Shown: piece after piece, positions 18,486 to 27,277 of the stretch
Layout: each line of letters begins with the position of its first letter
Position numbering within the stretch: position 1 is the first letter of the stretch
Assembly (NCBI GenBank): GCA_019115285.1
Contig: DXDU01000115.1
Span: 1-34,679 of the forward strand
Direction of reading: 5' to 3'
Source of the DNA: Candidatus Acutalibacter pullistercoris
GTDB taxonomy: Bacteria; Bacillota; Clostridia; Oscillospirales; Acutalibacteraceae
Length of the DNA stretch: 34,679 nucleotides
Translations under genes and position numbers: made by a program
The notes under the pieces: generated by a model
The model's database searches: none
What the model was told of the DNA's origin: nothing
The model's input: only the letters and a program-made list of their open reading frames with translations

Positions 18486-18746
18486 ATGGAGGAAGCCATT
18501 AAAGAAGCGGTGTGGAACATCCTGGAAAAGCGCTGCGGGGTGGACTTCCGGCAGCGCCCGGAGGACCGGGAGGAACCGCTGCTGGGGCCCAGACTGCAAG
18601 TGCCCGCCAGGGAGCTGCTCTACGCGTACGCCGACCTGGTGCGCCTGCTGGGAAAGCCTGTGGGGGAGGAAGATGTGAAAGAGGGGCGGTTTGACACGGC
18701 GGAGCATATCCTCGCCTGTGTGGAACGGGCCCTGGCCCAGAACTAG
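18486..18746 (+). CDS. small acyl-carrier-protein-like protein lacking an evident DSL serine
   Basis: MEEAIKEAVWNILEKRCGVDFRQRPEDREEPLLGPRLQVPARELLYAYADLVRLLGKPVGEEDVKEGRFDTAEHILACVERAL resembles an ACP fold and the peptide-maturation ACP-related family. Confidence 0.5.
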   Translation: MEEAIKEAVWNILEKRCGVDFRQRPEDREEPLLGPRLQVPARELLYAYADLVRLLGKPVGEEDVKEGRFDTAEHILACVERALAQN

Positions 18747-18770
18747 CCGCCGGAGGAAGGAGGGAGTTTC

Positions 18771-19994
18771 GTGAACTTTGTGAAACGAGGGCTGCGCAGC
18801 CTGATCTACCACTGGAAGAACACCGCGGCCCTGGTGGTCATCTATTTCCTCTCCTCGGCGCTGGTGCTGGTGGGGCTCAACATCCGCCAGGCCTGCCTGG
18901 CGACAGCGGAGGAGGCCGGGGAAAAGATCGGCGCTGACATCGCCGTGACCAACACCTACCAGGCCAACTCCTTTACGGCGGAGGAGCGGAATAACCTGCC
19001 CCTCACCCTGGCGGACCAGCTCGCCGCCCTGCCGGGGGTGTCCTCCGCCAGCTGGACGGCCACTTTGTCCGGGGCCTCCAATGGCTTTTCCTCCGCCGCC
19101 ATGACACGGGAGGACGGGCGGGCGCCCCTGCTCTTTTTCGCCTCTCAAACTTCCTCCCTCTTAGATCTCTTCACCTCCCAGGGGGCGTCCCTGGCCCTGG
19201 GCCGCCCCTTGGAGCGGGAGGACCGGGGCCTGGCCCTGGTCGCCCTGCCCCTGGCGGAGGAAAACGACTGGGAGCTGGACAGCTTCTTTTCGGTCACCGC
19301 CGCCAGCGGCCAGGAGATTTCCCTCCAGGTGGCGGGCATGTACCTGCCGGGAGAGGGCACGGGCCCGGAAGGGGGCCTGGGCATCCCCTGGGACAACACC
19401 ATCGTCCTGTGCCTGGAGGACGCCATGGAGCTGTTGGGCGGGGAACAGGTCTCCCAGATCCGCCTGGAGCTGGAGGACCCGAAAGACGCCCGCTCCCTTG
19501 CCGCCGCTGTGGAGGAGACGGCGGGGGCCTCCCCCCACCAGGGGGAGTTTGTGGTGCAGGTGGACGACAGCGCGTACCTGCAGGTGGCGGGCCCCCTGGA
19601 GCGCATGGTGTCCCTGATGACCCTCATGGCCGCCGCCGCGGTGCTGTTGGGAGCGGCCATCTTGTTTTTGCTCTCCCTGCTGGGGGCGAAGTCCAGGGAT
19701 CGGGAGATCGGGGTCCTGCTCTCCCTGGGGGAGGAGAAGCGCCGGATCTTTCTGCAAATGCTCTTGGAGCTCAGCCTGCCCATGTTGGCGGCGGTCACCT
19801 GCGCCGCCGGGGCGGGCGGGTCCCTGTCCCAGGGCCTGGCGGCCCTGGCTGGCACCCACAGCGGCCCGTTGAGCGGCTGGCAGATCGCCCTTCTGTATAT
19901 TGCGGGCATCCTCCTCACCGCCGCCGCGGCCATCCCCACCGCCTGGAAAGTCTCCGCCTACTCCCCCGTGAAAATGCTGCGGGAGGAGGGGTGA
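18771..19994 (+). CDS. FtsX-like ABC transporter permease
   Basis: MNFVKRGLRSLIYHWKNTAALVVIYFLSSALVLVGLNIR; periplasmic domain; three C-terminal TM helices; LLGAKSRDREIGVLLSLGEEKRRIFLQMLLE. Confidence 0.9.
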   Translation: MNFVKRGLRSLIYHWKNTAALVVIYFLSSALVLVGLNIRQACLATAEEAGEKIGADIAVTNTYQANSFTAEERNNLPLTLADQLAALPGVSSASWTATLSGASNGFSSAAMTREDGRAPLLFFASQTSSLLDLFTSQGASLALGRPLEREDRGLALVALPLAEENDWELDSFFSVTAASGQEISLQVAGMYLPGEGTGPEGGLGIPWDNTIVLCLEDAMELLGGEQVSQIRLELEDPKDARSLAAAVEETAGASPHQGEFVVQVDDSAYLQVAGPLERMVSLMTLMAAAAVLLGAAILFLLSLLGAKSRDREIGVLLSLGEEKRRIFLQMLLELSLPMLAAVTCAAGAGGSLSQGLAALAGTHSGPLSGWQIALLYIAGILLTAAAAIPTAWKVSAYSPVKMLREEG

Positions 19995-20021
19995 CCGCCC
20001 TCGGGGCGGTAGAGGCAAACG

Positions 20022-20180
20022 AAAAGTTTTTGGTCAAGCTTTTTACAAAAAGCTTGCAGAGCGCGAGACGGCGTCTCGCGGCCTTACGAGCGGCGCAGCC
20101 GCGAGAGAAGAGGGTAGGAGCATTGTCATACCAGCCCACAGGGCTGTAAACAATGCTCCGGCCCTTTTTCTTGTTGCCAG
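20022..20180 (+). repeat. Modules A + B, copy 3
   Basis: aaaagtttttggtcaagctttttacaaaaagcttg ... gagcggcgcagccgcgag ... ggagcattgtcataccagcccacagggctgtaaacaatgctcc. Confidence 0.92.
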
Positions 20181-20225
20181 CCTCTGCGTAGAAGGGTAAC
20201 CGCCCTGGGTGAGTCCCACCCCCTG

Positions 20226-20281
20226 CCCCCTCCCATGCCCTTACTATGCGTAGGAGGATAGCCTACCAGCATGGGAGGGGG
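20226..20281. repeat. Module D palindrome, copy 3
   Basis: ccccctcccatgc ... gcatgggaggggg. Confidence 0.9.
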
Positions 20282-20432
20282 AGTATAACCTATAATCTCA
20301 TTCCAAAGGGGGGAGCGTTCGCTCCCCCCTTTGAGAACCCCCCACGTTTTATAGCCTGCTGCCTCAGAGGCAACTATCTACAATGGGGGCCAAGGGGGCA
20401 ACGCCCCCTTGAAAATCCTATAAAATTAAAAT

Positions 20433-20488
20433 CCCCCTCCCGTACGGAAAGGGATGAGATCATAGCTCTCTATCCTTATGGGAGGGGG
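20433..20488. repeat. Module D palindrome, copy 4 (less perfect)
   Basis: ccccctcccgta ... ttatgggaggggg (one G-T wobble). Confidence 0.75.
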
Positions 20489-20783
20489 TGAGCGAGCGCC
20501 GGTGGCGCTCAGCCGCGCACCGGTCTACGTTGCCACGACCGTCGGTCCTGGACGCGCCCCACCGGGGCGCAGGACCCGAGCCGGCAGGCGAGACGGGGGG
20601 TGGGCACACTCGGCTCCCCCATGGGGGCGCTGGTGTCCAGTGGACACCGTTCAGCGCCGACCGAGGCGGCAGCCGAGACGCTGGCACGACGAAGTCGTGA
20701 CTGAGAGGGCTGTCCTTCAAGGGGGTTATCAAAGGGGGGAGACATTCGTCTCCCCCCTTTGAAATTAAACTATATAACTTTCT

Positions 20784-20840
20784 CCCCCTCCCGCGCCCGC
20801 GAGGGTATATATAACCCTTTGGTCTGGGCGCGGGAGGGGG
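20784..20840. repeat. Module D palindrome, copy 5 (inverted orientation)
   Basis: ccccctcccgcgccc ... gggcgcgggaggggg. Confidence 0.9.
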
Positions 20841-20983
20841 CAGGGGGTGGGCACCACATAGCCTCTCCGCCCGGCGGGCGAGACCAGGCGGTTGGTACCG
20901 CGGGCACGCGCACCGGCGCGGGCAACAAAAAACGCGACCACCGCTCAGGCGATGATCGCGAATCGGGTGCAGCGTCACGCTGC

Positions 20984-21060
20984 TGGTGGGGACAACAGGA
21001 CTCGAACCTGTGACCTCCTACGTGTGAAGCAGGCGCTCTAACCAGCTGAGCTATGCCCCC
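20984..21060 (-). tRNA. tRNA-Val(CAC)
   Basis: GGGGGCATAGCTCAGCTGGTTAGAGCGCCTGCTTCACACGTAGGAGGTCACAGGTTCGAACCTGTTGTCCCCACCA; full cloverleaf, encoded CCA, anticodon loop TTCACAC. Confidence 0.95.
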
Positions 21061-21205
21061 GTAACAGGGTATATGATACCAGTTTTCCCTTCCGGCGTCA
21101 AGCCCCAATTTTAAAAAAATCCTCTTTTTCCCGGGGGCGGGGGGAATGCACTTGGCTTTTCCTGTGAAAGAACGGCGGGATTTAGGGAAAAACCTGGGTT
21201 TTTCC

Positions 21206-21234
21206 TTGCCCTTCCCCCGGGGGGCAGGTATAAT
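21206..21234 (+). promoter_or_regulatory. sigma-A promoter
   Basis: TTGCCC-17 bp-TATAAT upstream of the 21283 ORF. Confidence 0.6.
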
Positions 21235-21282
21235 AAAACCGCCGCCGCTCCCGGCGGAAACGTGAAAAAGGAGTGACCTTTC

Positions 21283-22467
21283 ATGGCGAAACGATACCGG
21301 CACGCCCAGAAGTCCAAGGGCTCCCGGGTGAACTGGCCTGTGGCCGTGCTGTTCGGGCTGCTTGTGGTGGGCGCCGCCGCCCTGGCCCTGTGGGGCTCCC
21401 GCCAGTGGGGCAAGGCCCCTGCCTCCGGGGAGAGCTCTCCCCCGCCCCAAAGCGCCCCCGCCTCCCAGGAGGAGGCCCCGGAGGCCACCGCCGCGCCTAC
21501 GCCCGCTCCCACCCCGGCTCCCACCCCGGCCCCTACGCCGGAGCCCACCCCGCCTCCCATCCCCGACGACGGCAGCGACGGCTACCTGTCCCAGGGGCTG
21601 TACATTTGGAACAACAAGGCCTTCGAGCTGTTCTACGGCAGCAGCGACGCCGCCGCCCACTACGCCCGGGCCATCGCCTCCTACCAGCAGCGGCTGCCGG
21701 GGGTCACCGTGTACAACATGGTGGTGCCCAACCACTCGGAGTTCGGCCTGCCAGAGCGCATTCGGGACGACATGGGCTGCACCTCCCAGCGGGAGAACCT
21801 GTCTGACGTGTTTGAGAACTACGGGGAGGGCTCTCAGGTGGTCCCCGTGGACATTTACGACGCGTTGGACTACCACAAGGACCAGTACCTGTACTTCAAC
21901 ACCGACACCCACTGGGCTCCCCTGGGGGCCTACTGGGCCTACACCGCCTTCTGCCAGGCGGCCGGGCAGGAGGCCGCCCCTCTCTCGGACTTTACCGTCA
22001 CCAGTAGTATAAAGGACTTTACCGGCTACCTGTACGCCGTCACCGGGGAGAGCTGCCTTGGGGAGAACCCGGACCGGATCGACTTTTACGAGCCCGGCTT
22101 CTCCTACACCATCGAGCTCTCTTACGACGGGGCGGAGTTCACGGAGCTTTCGGGGATGTACGCCCCGGACGAGTCCATGGGCTACTCCGCCATCCTGTGG
22201 GGGGATAACCCCCTGGTGCGCATCACCAACCAGGACAAGGCCTCTGGGGGCAAGCTGCTGCTGGTGAAGGACTCCTACGGCAACGCCATCGCCCCGTTTC
22301 TGGCGGCCAACTACAGCCAGGTCCACGTGGCGGACTTCCGGTCCTTCCCCCAGGACCTGCCCAGCTACTGCCAGGAAAACGGCATCACCGACGTGTTGTT
22401 TTTCAACAACGTCATGTCCGCCAACACCTATTCCCAGGTGGAGACCATGGACGCCCTGTTCCACTAA
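21283..22467 (+). CDS. DHHW/AlgX-like (SGNH superfamily) membrane-anchored protein
   Basis: N-terminal TM, TPAPTPAPTPAPTPEPTPPP linker, YYFNTDTHW-type motif (LYFNTDTHWAPLGAYWAYTAFC), LLLVKDSYGNAIAPFLAANYSQVHVADFR. Confidence 0.8.
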   Translation: MAKRYRHAQKSKGSRVNWPVAVLFGLLVVGAAALALWGSRQWGKAPASGESSPPPQSAPASQEEAPEATAAPTPAPTPAPTPAPTPEPTPPPIPDDGSDGYLSQGLYIWNNKAFELFYGSSDAAAHYARAIASYQQRLPGVTVYNMVVPNHSEFGLPERIRDDMGCTSQRENLSDVFENYGEGSQVVPVDIYDALDYHKDQYLYFNTDTHWAPLGAYWAYTAFCQAAGQEAAPLSDFTVTSSIKDFTGYLYAVTGESCLGENPDRIDFYEPGFSYTIELSYDGAEFTELSGMYAPDESMGYSAILWGDNPLVRITNQDKASGGKLLLVKDSYGNAIAPFLAANYSQVHVADFRSFPQDLPSYCQENGITDVLFFNNVMSANTYSQVETMDALFH

Positions 22468-22543
22468 AACCCTTTCGGGAGCGGCCCCCTTCGGAGAGAA
22501 AAGTTTTCTCTTCAAATCGGGGGCCGCCCCTTGTGTTTTTGCT

Positions 22544-22593
22544 GGGGAAGTGCTATACTCTTTGTGAGGGGGAAGTGCTATACTCTTTGTGAG
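22544..22593 (+). repeat. perfect 25-bp tandem duplication of a -10 region
   Basis: ggggaagtgctatactctttgtgag repeated exactly twice (22544-22568, 22569-22593). Confidence 0.95.
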
Positions 22594-22628
22594 TATTTCG
22601 TGAGAAACAGAGAGGAAAGGAGCCTTTC

Positions 22629-23216
22629 ATGAGACAGGATGCCTTTACCGGCGGCGTGGATCCCGGCGGGCTGTGGAATCAGAACGACATCCGCATCCTG
22701 CTGTGCTACATCCTTCACAGCGTGGGGTCTCCCCTTTCCGGGGAAGAACTCTCCCAGATCCTGCAGCGGAAAGCCCTGGCCAATTACTTCGAGGCCCAGG
22801 ACGCCCTGGCTGCCTTGGAGGCCCGGGGTAACGTGGAGCGGGACAGCGCCGGCCGCTACCAGGTGACTCCCGCCGGGCGGGAGATTGCCCAGACCTTAGA
22901 CGCCACCCTGCCCCTCTCTGTGCGGGACAAGGCCCTGGAGGCCGCCCTGACCCTGCTGGCGGAGGAGCGCTCTCACCGGGAGAACCGGGTGGAGGTGGTC
23001 CCCCAGGAGGGGGGCTACCAGGTGACCTGCCACATCTCCGGGGGAGAGGGCATGGAGCTTATGGCCGTGTCCCTGTACGTACCGGACAGCGCCCAGGCGG
23101 AGCTGGTGCGGCAGCGGTTCTACCAGGCCCCGGACCGGGTGTACAAGCTGCTGCTGGCCTCTCTGACAGGGGACAGGGAAATGGCCCAGTCGATTCTGGA
23201 AGAACGTGGGGAATGA
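22629..23216 (+). CDS. DUF4364 family protein
   Basis: NDIRILLCYILHSVGSPLSGEELSQILQRKALANYFEAQDALAALEARGNVERD... winged-helix-like N-terminus. Confidence 0.8.
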   Translation: MRQDAFTGGVDPGGLWNQNDIRILLCYILHSVGSPLSGEELSQILQRKALANYFEAQDALAALEARGNVERDSAGRYQVTPAGREIAQTLDATLPLSVRDKALEAALTLLAEERSHRENRVEVVPQEGGYQVTCHISGGEGMELMAVSLYVPDSAQAELVRQRFYQAPDRVYKLLLASLTGDREMAQSILEERGE

Positions 23217-24826
23217 GGCGTATGAAGGGGAAAAACCGGCGAGGAGGCCCTGGCGCCCTGGTGGCGCTGGCGATGTTCCTCGCCGTTTTTGTGTGGCTCT
23301 CTGTGTTTTTGGGAGCGGGCCAGGACGCCCCGGTCCAGGCCGTCCCCCTGGAAGGGCTGCCGGTGAACGCCCAGCCCATCCTGTTTCAAGAGACGGAAAG
23401 CGGCGTCTTTTTAGAGGCGTGGAGCGTGCGGGGCACGGCGTTTCTCCAGCTGGATGAAAAGGGGCGCGAGAGCGCTCGAACTTCCATCCCTTCTACCACT
23501 TCGGCGGCAAAGCCCCGGGGCGGCTCCCTGTTTTTGCTGACGGAGGACGGCACCGTTTCCCAGTATTCCCAGGGCCTGCAGCTGCTCGCCCAGTGGCAGA
23601 CCCCCACGCCCACTGTGTTTCTCTATCCTTACGATTTCTCCCCCGCCGGGGACTTGTACGCGGGGGAGGGGGCTGTCCTGACCCTGTACCCCCGGGGCGG
23701 GGGCGGGGAGGCCGCCGACCGGGAGTTTGAAGGGGAGATCCGCTTTCTCCAGGTCACGCCCCAGGGGCAGCTGTACGTCTACGCCGGCGGCACCCTGTAC
23801 CACAGCGGGGACGGCTCCTTCCAGAGGCTCAGCCCGGTCAGCGGCGGGAAAGAGCCCTTCGCCCTGCTGGGGGAGGAGGGCTGGGTGGACGTGTCCGGCG
23901 GGGTCTACCGCCTGGAAAACGGCAGCCCCCGGCTGGTGACAGACCTGGGGCTCCCCCCTGTGGTGGGCACGGAACCCCTCTACGCCGGAGACGAACAGGG
24001 CTTCGCCGTGGGGCAGAACAGCGGGGAGATCACCTGGTACGGCTGGGACGGGTCGGTGCTGGGCAGCTGCCTGGTCCCCACACCCCTGCGGGCGGTGACC
24101 CCCAGCCTGGCCCTGTGCGGAGGGGACGGGGCTTTGGCCTTGGCCCAGACGGGCTTCGCCGCCCCGGCGGCCACCCCCACGCCTACGCCCACGCCTGCCC
24201 CCAGTGAGGAGCCGGAAGAGACGCCTACCCCCGCTCCCAGTGAGGAGCCGGAGGGGACGCCTACGCCCGCTCCCAGTGAGGAGCCAGAGGGGACGCCTAC
24301 GCCCGCTCCCAGTGAGGAACCGGAAGGGACGCCCTCCCCAGCTCCCAGCCAGGAACCGGGGGAGACGCCTACGCCCGCTCCCAGTGAGGGGCCGGAAGAG
24401 GCGCCTACTCCCGCTCCCAGTGAGGGGCCGGAAGAGGCGCCTACTCCCACCCCGGCGCCCCCGCCCGCCGGCTGGGCCCCGGAGCTGCAGGGGGACAAGA
24501 TCTACGTGCCCCTGGGGGCGGCGGTGGAAGACTTGCGAAATTACTTTAAGCCCATGGCGGTGAAAGTCCTGACCCCGGAGGGGGAGGCGGTGTACTACGG
24601 CAACCTGGCCACGGGGATGACCGTGGAGGAGTACACCATCGTGGTGCCGGGGGACTGCGACGGCACCGGCGCCTGCAACGACCGGGACGTGCAGGCCGCC
24701 CAGGCCCACCTGCTGGAAGAAACCCTGCTGGAGGGCCCCTGCCGCCTGGCCGCGGACTTGGATGGGGACGGAGAAGTCACCCCGGAGGATTTGGTGCTGT
24801 TCGACACCCTGGCCCCAGCCTCCTAA
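23213..24826 (+). CDS. secreted/membrane-anchored protein with Pro/Thr repeat linker and C-terminal dockerin-like domain
   Basis: N-terminal TM; seven 12-aa PTPAPSEEPEGT-type repeats; GDCDGTGACNDRDVQAAQAHLL...AADLDGDGEVTPEDLVL. Confidence 0.8.
   Translation: MRRMKGKNRRGGPGALVALAMFLAVFVWLSVFLGAGQDAPVQAVPLEGLPVNAQPILFQETESGVFLEAWSVRGTAFLQLDEKGRESARTSIPSTTSAAKPRGGSLFLLTEDGTVSQYSQGLQLLAQWQTPTPTVFLYPYDFSPAGDLYAGEGAVLTLYPRGGGGEAADREFEGEIRFLQVTPQGQLYVYAGGTLYHSGDGSFQRLSPVSGGKEPFALLGEEGWVDVSGGVYRLENGSPRLVTDLGLPPVVGTEPLYAGDEQGFAVGQNSGEITWYGWDGSVLGSCLVPTPLRAVTPSLALCGGDGALALAQTGFAAPAATPTPTPTPAPSEEPEETPTPAPSEEPEGTPTPAPSEEPEGTPTPAPSEEPEGTPSPAPSQEPGETPTPAPSEGPEEAPTPAPSEGPEEAPTPTPAPPPAGWAPELQGDKIYVPLGAAVEDLRNYFKPMAVKVLTPEGEAVYYGNLATGMTVEEYTIVVPGDCDGTGACNDRDVQAAQAHLLEETLLEGPCRLAADLDGDGEVTPEDLVLFDTLAPAS
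24175..24457 (+). repeat. 36-bp coding tandem repeat (PTPAPSEEPEGT)n
   Basis: Seven imperfect cctacgcccgctcccagtgaggagccggaggggacg units. Confidence 0.9.
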
Positions 24827-24871
24827 ACCATACAGCGCACCACCCAAACTACCAAAAAGCGAGGAGATCTT

Positions 24872-27061
24872 ATGGCAATCACCTACCTGCCGGAGAAACA
24901 GCTGTTCCGGCTGGACACCAAAACTTCCACCTACGCCTTTACCGTGTACAAAGAGGGGTACCTGGTCCACCTGTACTACGGGGCCAAGGTGCCGGACACG
25001 GACCTTTCCTACCTGATGTTCCGGGGCTGGTTCGACGAGCTCAGCCCCAGGAACCCCAAGGTGGGGGAGCGGTTCTTCTCCACGGACATCGCCCCCCTGG
25101 AGTACTCCACCAATGGCGCCGGGGACATGCGCATCTCCGCCCTGTCCGTCCGGGGCGGGGCGGGGGACTCCGTCACCGACCTGCGGTACGTCTCCCACAA
25201 GATCACCAAGGGGAAGCCCAAGCTCCCCGGCCTGCCTGCCACCTACGACGACGGCTCCCAGGCCGAAACCCTGGAAGTGGAGACCGTGGACGCCGTCACC
25301 GGGGTAAAGGCGTACCTGCTCTACACCGTGTTTGAGGACTACGGCGTCATGACCCGCAGCGCGCGGATCGAGAACGGCGGCAGCGCCCCTGTCACCCTGG
25401 AGCGGGCCTACAGCGCCTGCCTGGACCTGCCCACCATGGACCGTGACATGGTCCACGTGTACGGCCGGTGGGCCAAAGAGAACACCACCGTCCGCCACCC
25501 CCTGCAGCACGGCATCCAGTGCGTCCAGTCCAAGCGGGGCATGACCGGCCCCAACCACAACCCCTTCCTGGCCCTGGTGGACCAGGACGCCACCGAGGAG
25601 CGGGGGGAGGCCATCGGCGTGAACCTGGTGTACAGCGGCAACTTCGCCCTGGACGTGGAGGTGGACACCAGGGGCTGCCCCAGGCTGCTGGCGGGCATCA
25701 ACCCCACAGACTTCCGCTGGAAGCTGGAGCCGGGAGAGAGCTTTACCTCTCCCGAGGCGGTGCTGGTCTACTCCCAGGAGGGCCTGGGGGGCATGAGCCG
25801 CACCTTCCACCACTTCTATTTAGACCACCTGTGCCCGCCCCAGTGGGCGAAAAAGAAGCGGCCCCTGCTCATCAACAGCTGGGAGGCGGCCTTCTTCGAC
25901 TTTGACGGGGACAAGCTGGTGGCCTTCGCCAAAGAGGCCAAAGAGCTGGGCATCGAGATGCTGGTGATGGACGACGGCTGGTTCGGCGACCGGCACGACG
26001 ACTTCCGGGCCCTGGGGGACTGGACCGTCAACGAGGAGAAGCTGGGGGGCACCCTGTCCCAGCTGGTGCAGCGGGTCAACGACCTGGGCCTCTCCTTCGG
26101 CATCTGGTACGAGCCGGAGATGATCAACCCCGACAGCGACCTGTACCGGGCCCACCCGGACTGGGCCATCTGCGCCCCGGGCCGGGAGAAGTCCCTGTCC
26201 CGGAACCAGTGCGTGCTGGACATGACCCGTAAGGACGTGCGGGACTGCATCTTCCAGCAGATGTACGACGTGATCTCCCAGGCGAACATCGCCTATATCA
26301 AGTGGGACTGCAACCGCCATATCTCCGAGGCGGGCAGCGCCCTGCTCCCCCCGGACCGCCAGGGTGAGTTCTTCCACCGGTACGTGCTGGGGGTCTACGA
26401 CCTGATGGACCGGATCACCAAGGCCTTCCCCCACATCCTGCTGGAGAACTGCTCCTCCGGCGGCGGCCGGTTCGACGCGGGCATGCTCTACTACTCCCCC
26501 CAGATCTGGGCCAGCGACTGCACCGACCCCATCGAGCGGCTGTCCATCCAGTTCGGGGCCTCCCTGTGCTACCCCATCTCCTCCCTGGGGGCCCACGTGT
26601 CCGCCAACCCCCGCACCGGCCTTGCCACCAAGGGCCGGGTGGCCCTGTGCGGCACCTTTGGCTACGAGCTGGACCCCAGAAAGCTCACCGAGGAAGAGCG
26701 GGAACTGGTGCGGGGCCAGGTGGCCGATTACCACAAGTATTACGATCTCCTCCACTACGGAGACTTCTACCGCCTGACCTCTCCCACCGAAGACCCCTAC
26801 CTGTGCCGGTGGCAGTTCGTCAGCCCCGACAAGAAAGAGGTGCTCTTCACCCAGGTGATTATGCGCCAGCCCCCGGCGGTGTGCCAGTTCCAGAAGCTGC
26901 CCGGCCTGGACCCCGACGCCTGGTACCGGGACGAGGCCACCGGGGCGGTGTACTCCGGGGCCCTGCTGATGCACGCCGGCCTGAACCTCTCCGCCGAAAA
27001 CGAGTTCGTCTACGGGGACGGGGCCAGCCTGTCCATCCACCTGGTGGCCCAGGACCGGTAA
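24872..27061 (+). CDS. GH36 family alpha-galactosidase
   Basis: MLVMDDGWFGDRHDD, YIKWDCNRHISE, LLENCSSGGGRFDAGMLYYSPQIWASDCTDPIERL; start MAITYLPEKQLFRLDTKTSTYAF. Confidence 0.95.
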   Translation: MAITYLPEKQLFRLDTKTSTYAFTVYKEGYLVHLYYGAKVPDTDLSYLMFRGWFDELSPRNPKVGERFFSTDIAPLEYSTNGAGDMRISALSVRGGAGDSVTDLRYVSHKITKGKPKLPGLPATYDDGSQAETLEVETVDAVTGVKAYLLYTVFEDYGVMTRSARIENGGSAPVTLERAYSACLDLPTMDRDMVHVYGRWAKENTTVRHPLQHGIQCVQSKRGMTGPNHNPFLALVDQDATEERGEAIGVNLVYSGNFALDVEVDTRGCPRLLAGINPTDFRWKLEPGESFTSPEAVLVYSQEGLGGMSRTFHHFYLDHLCPPQWAKKKRPLLINSWEAAFFDFDGDKLVAFAKEAKELGIEMLVMDDGWFGDRHDDFRALGDWTVNEEKLGGTLSQLVQRVNDLGLSFGIWYEPEMINPDSDLYRAHPDWAICAPGREKSLSRNQCVLDMTRKDVRDCIFQQMYDVISQANIAYIKWDCNRHISEAGSALLPPDRQGEFFHRYVLGVYDLMDRITKAFPHILLENCSSGGGRFDAGMLYYSPQIWASDCTDPIERLSIQFGASLCYPISSLGAHVSANPRTGLATKGRVALCGTFGYELDPRKLTEEERELVRGQVADYHKYYDLLHYGDFYRLTSPTEDPYLCRWQFVSPDKKEVLFTQVIMRQPPAVCQFQKLPGLDPDAWYRDEATGAVYSGALLMHAGLNLSAENEFVYGDGASLSIHLVAQDR

Positions 27062-27133
27062 GGGCTCTGACCCTCTCCCCGGTTTTTCGGGAGAAACGCC
27101 CCTGTTTTCCCAGAACTCCCGGGGAAGTTCTAG

Positions 27134-27162
27134 TTGACAGGCCCCCACTTTCCTGCTATAAT
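27134..27162 (+). promoter_or_regulatory. perfect consensus sigma-A promoter for tRNA-Lys
   Basis: TTGACA-17 bp-TATAAT, 40 bp upstream of the tRNA. Confidence 0.85.
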
Positions 27163-27201
27163 GACTAAAGCTGTTCGGGCCCCTGCCCGGACAGCTCCTG
27201 C

Positions 27202-27277
27202 GACTCATTAGCTCAGTCGGTAGAGCACTTGACTTTTAATCAAGGTGTCCGGGGTTCGAATCCCCGATGGGTCACCA
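27202..27277 (+). tRNA. tRNA-Lys(TTT)
   Basis: GACTCATTAGCTCAGTCGGTAGAGCACTTGACTTTTAATCAAGGTGTCCGGGGTTCGAATCCCCGATGGGTCACCA. Confidence 0.97.

Noticed and set aside
20460-20978. Several overlapping ORFs of 70-172 aa on both strands
   Set aside because: All lie in palindromic repeat modules, with no RBS or coding signature.
20770-22515. 581-aa minus-strand ORF
   Set aside because: Runs through tRNA-Val and a repeat island and is antisense to the DHHW gene; cannot be a real protein.
23411-25813. 800-aa minus-strand ORF
   Set aside because: Antisense to the well-supported dockerin-like protein and GH36 genes; low-complexity His/Gly/Val-rich translation typical of high-GC antisense frames.
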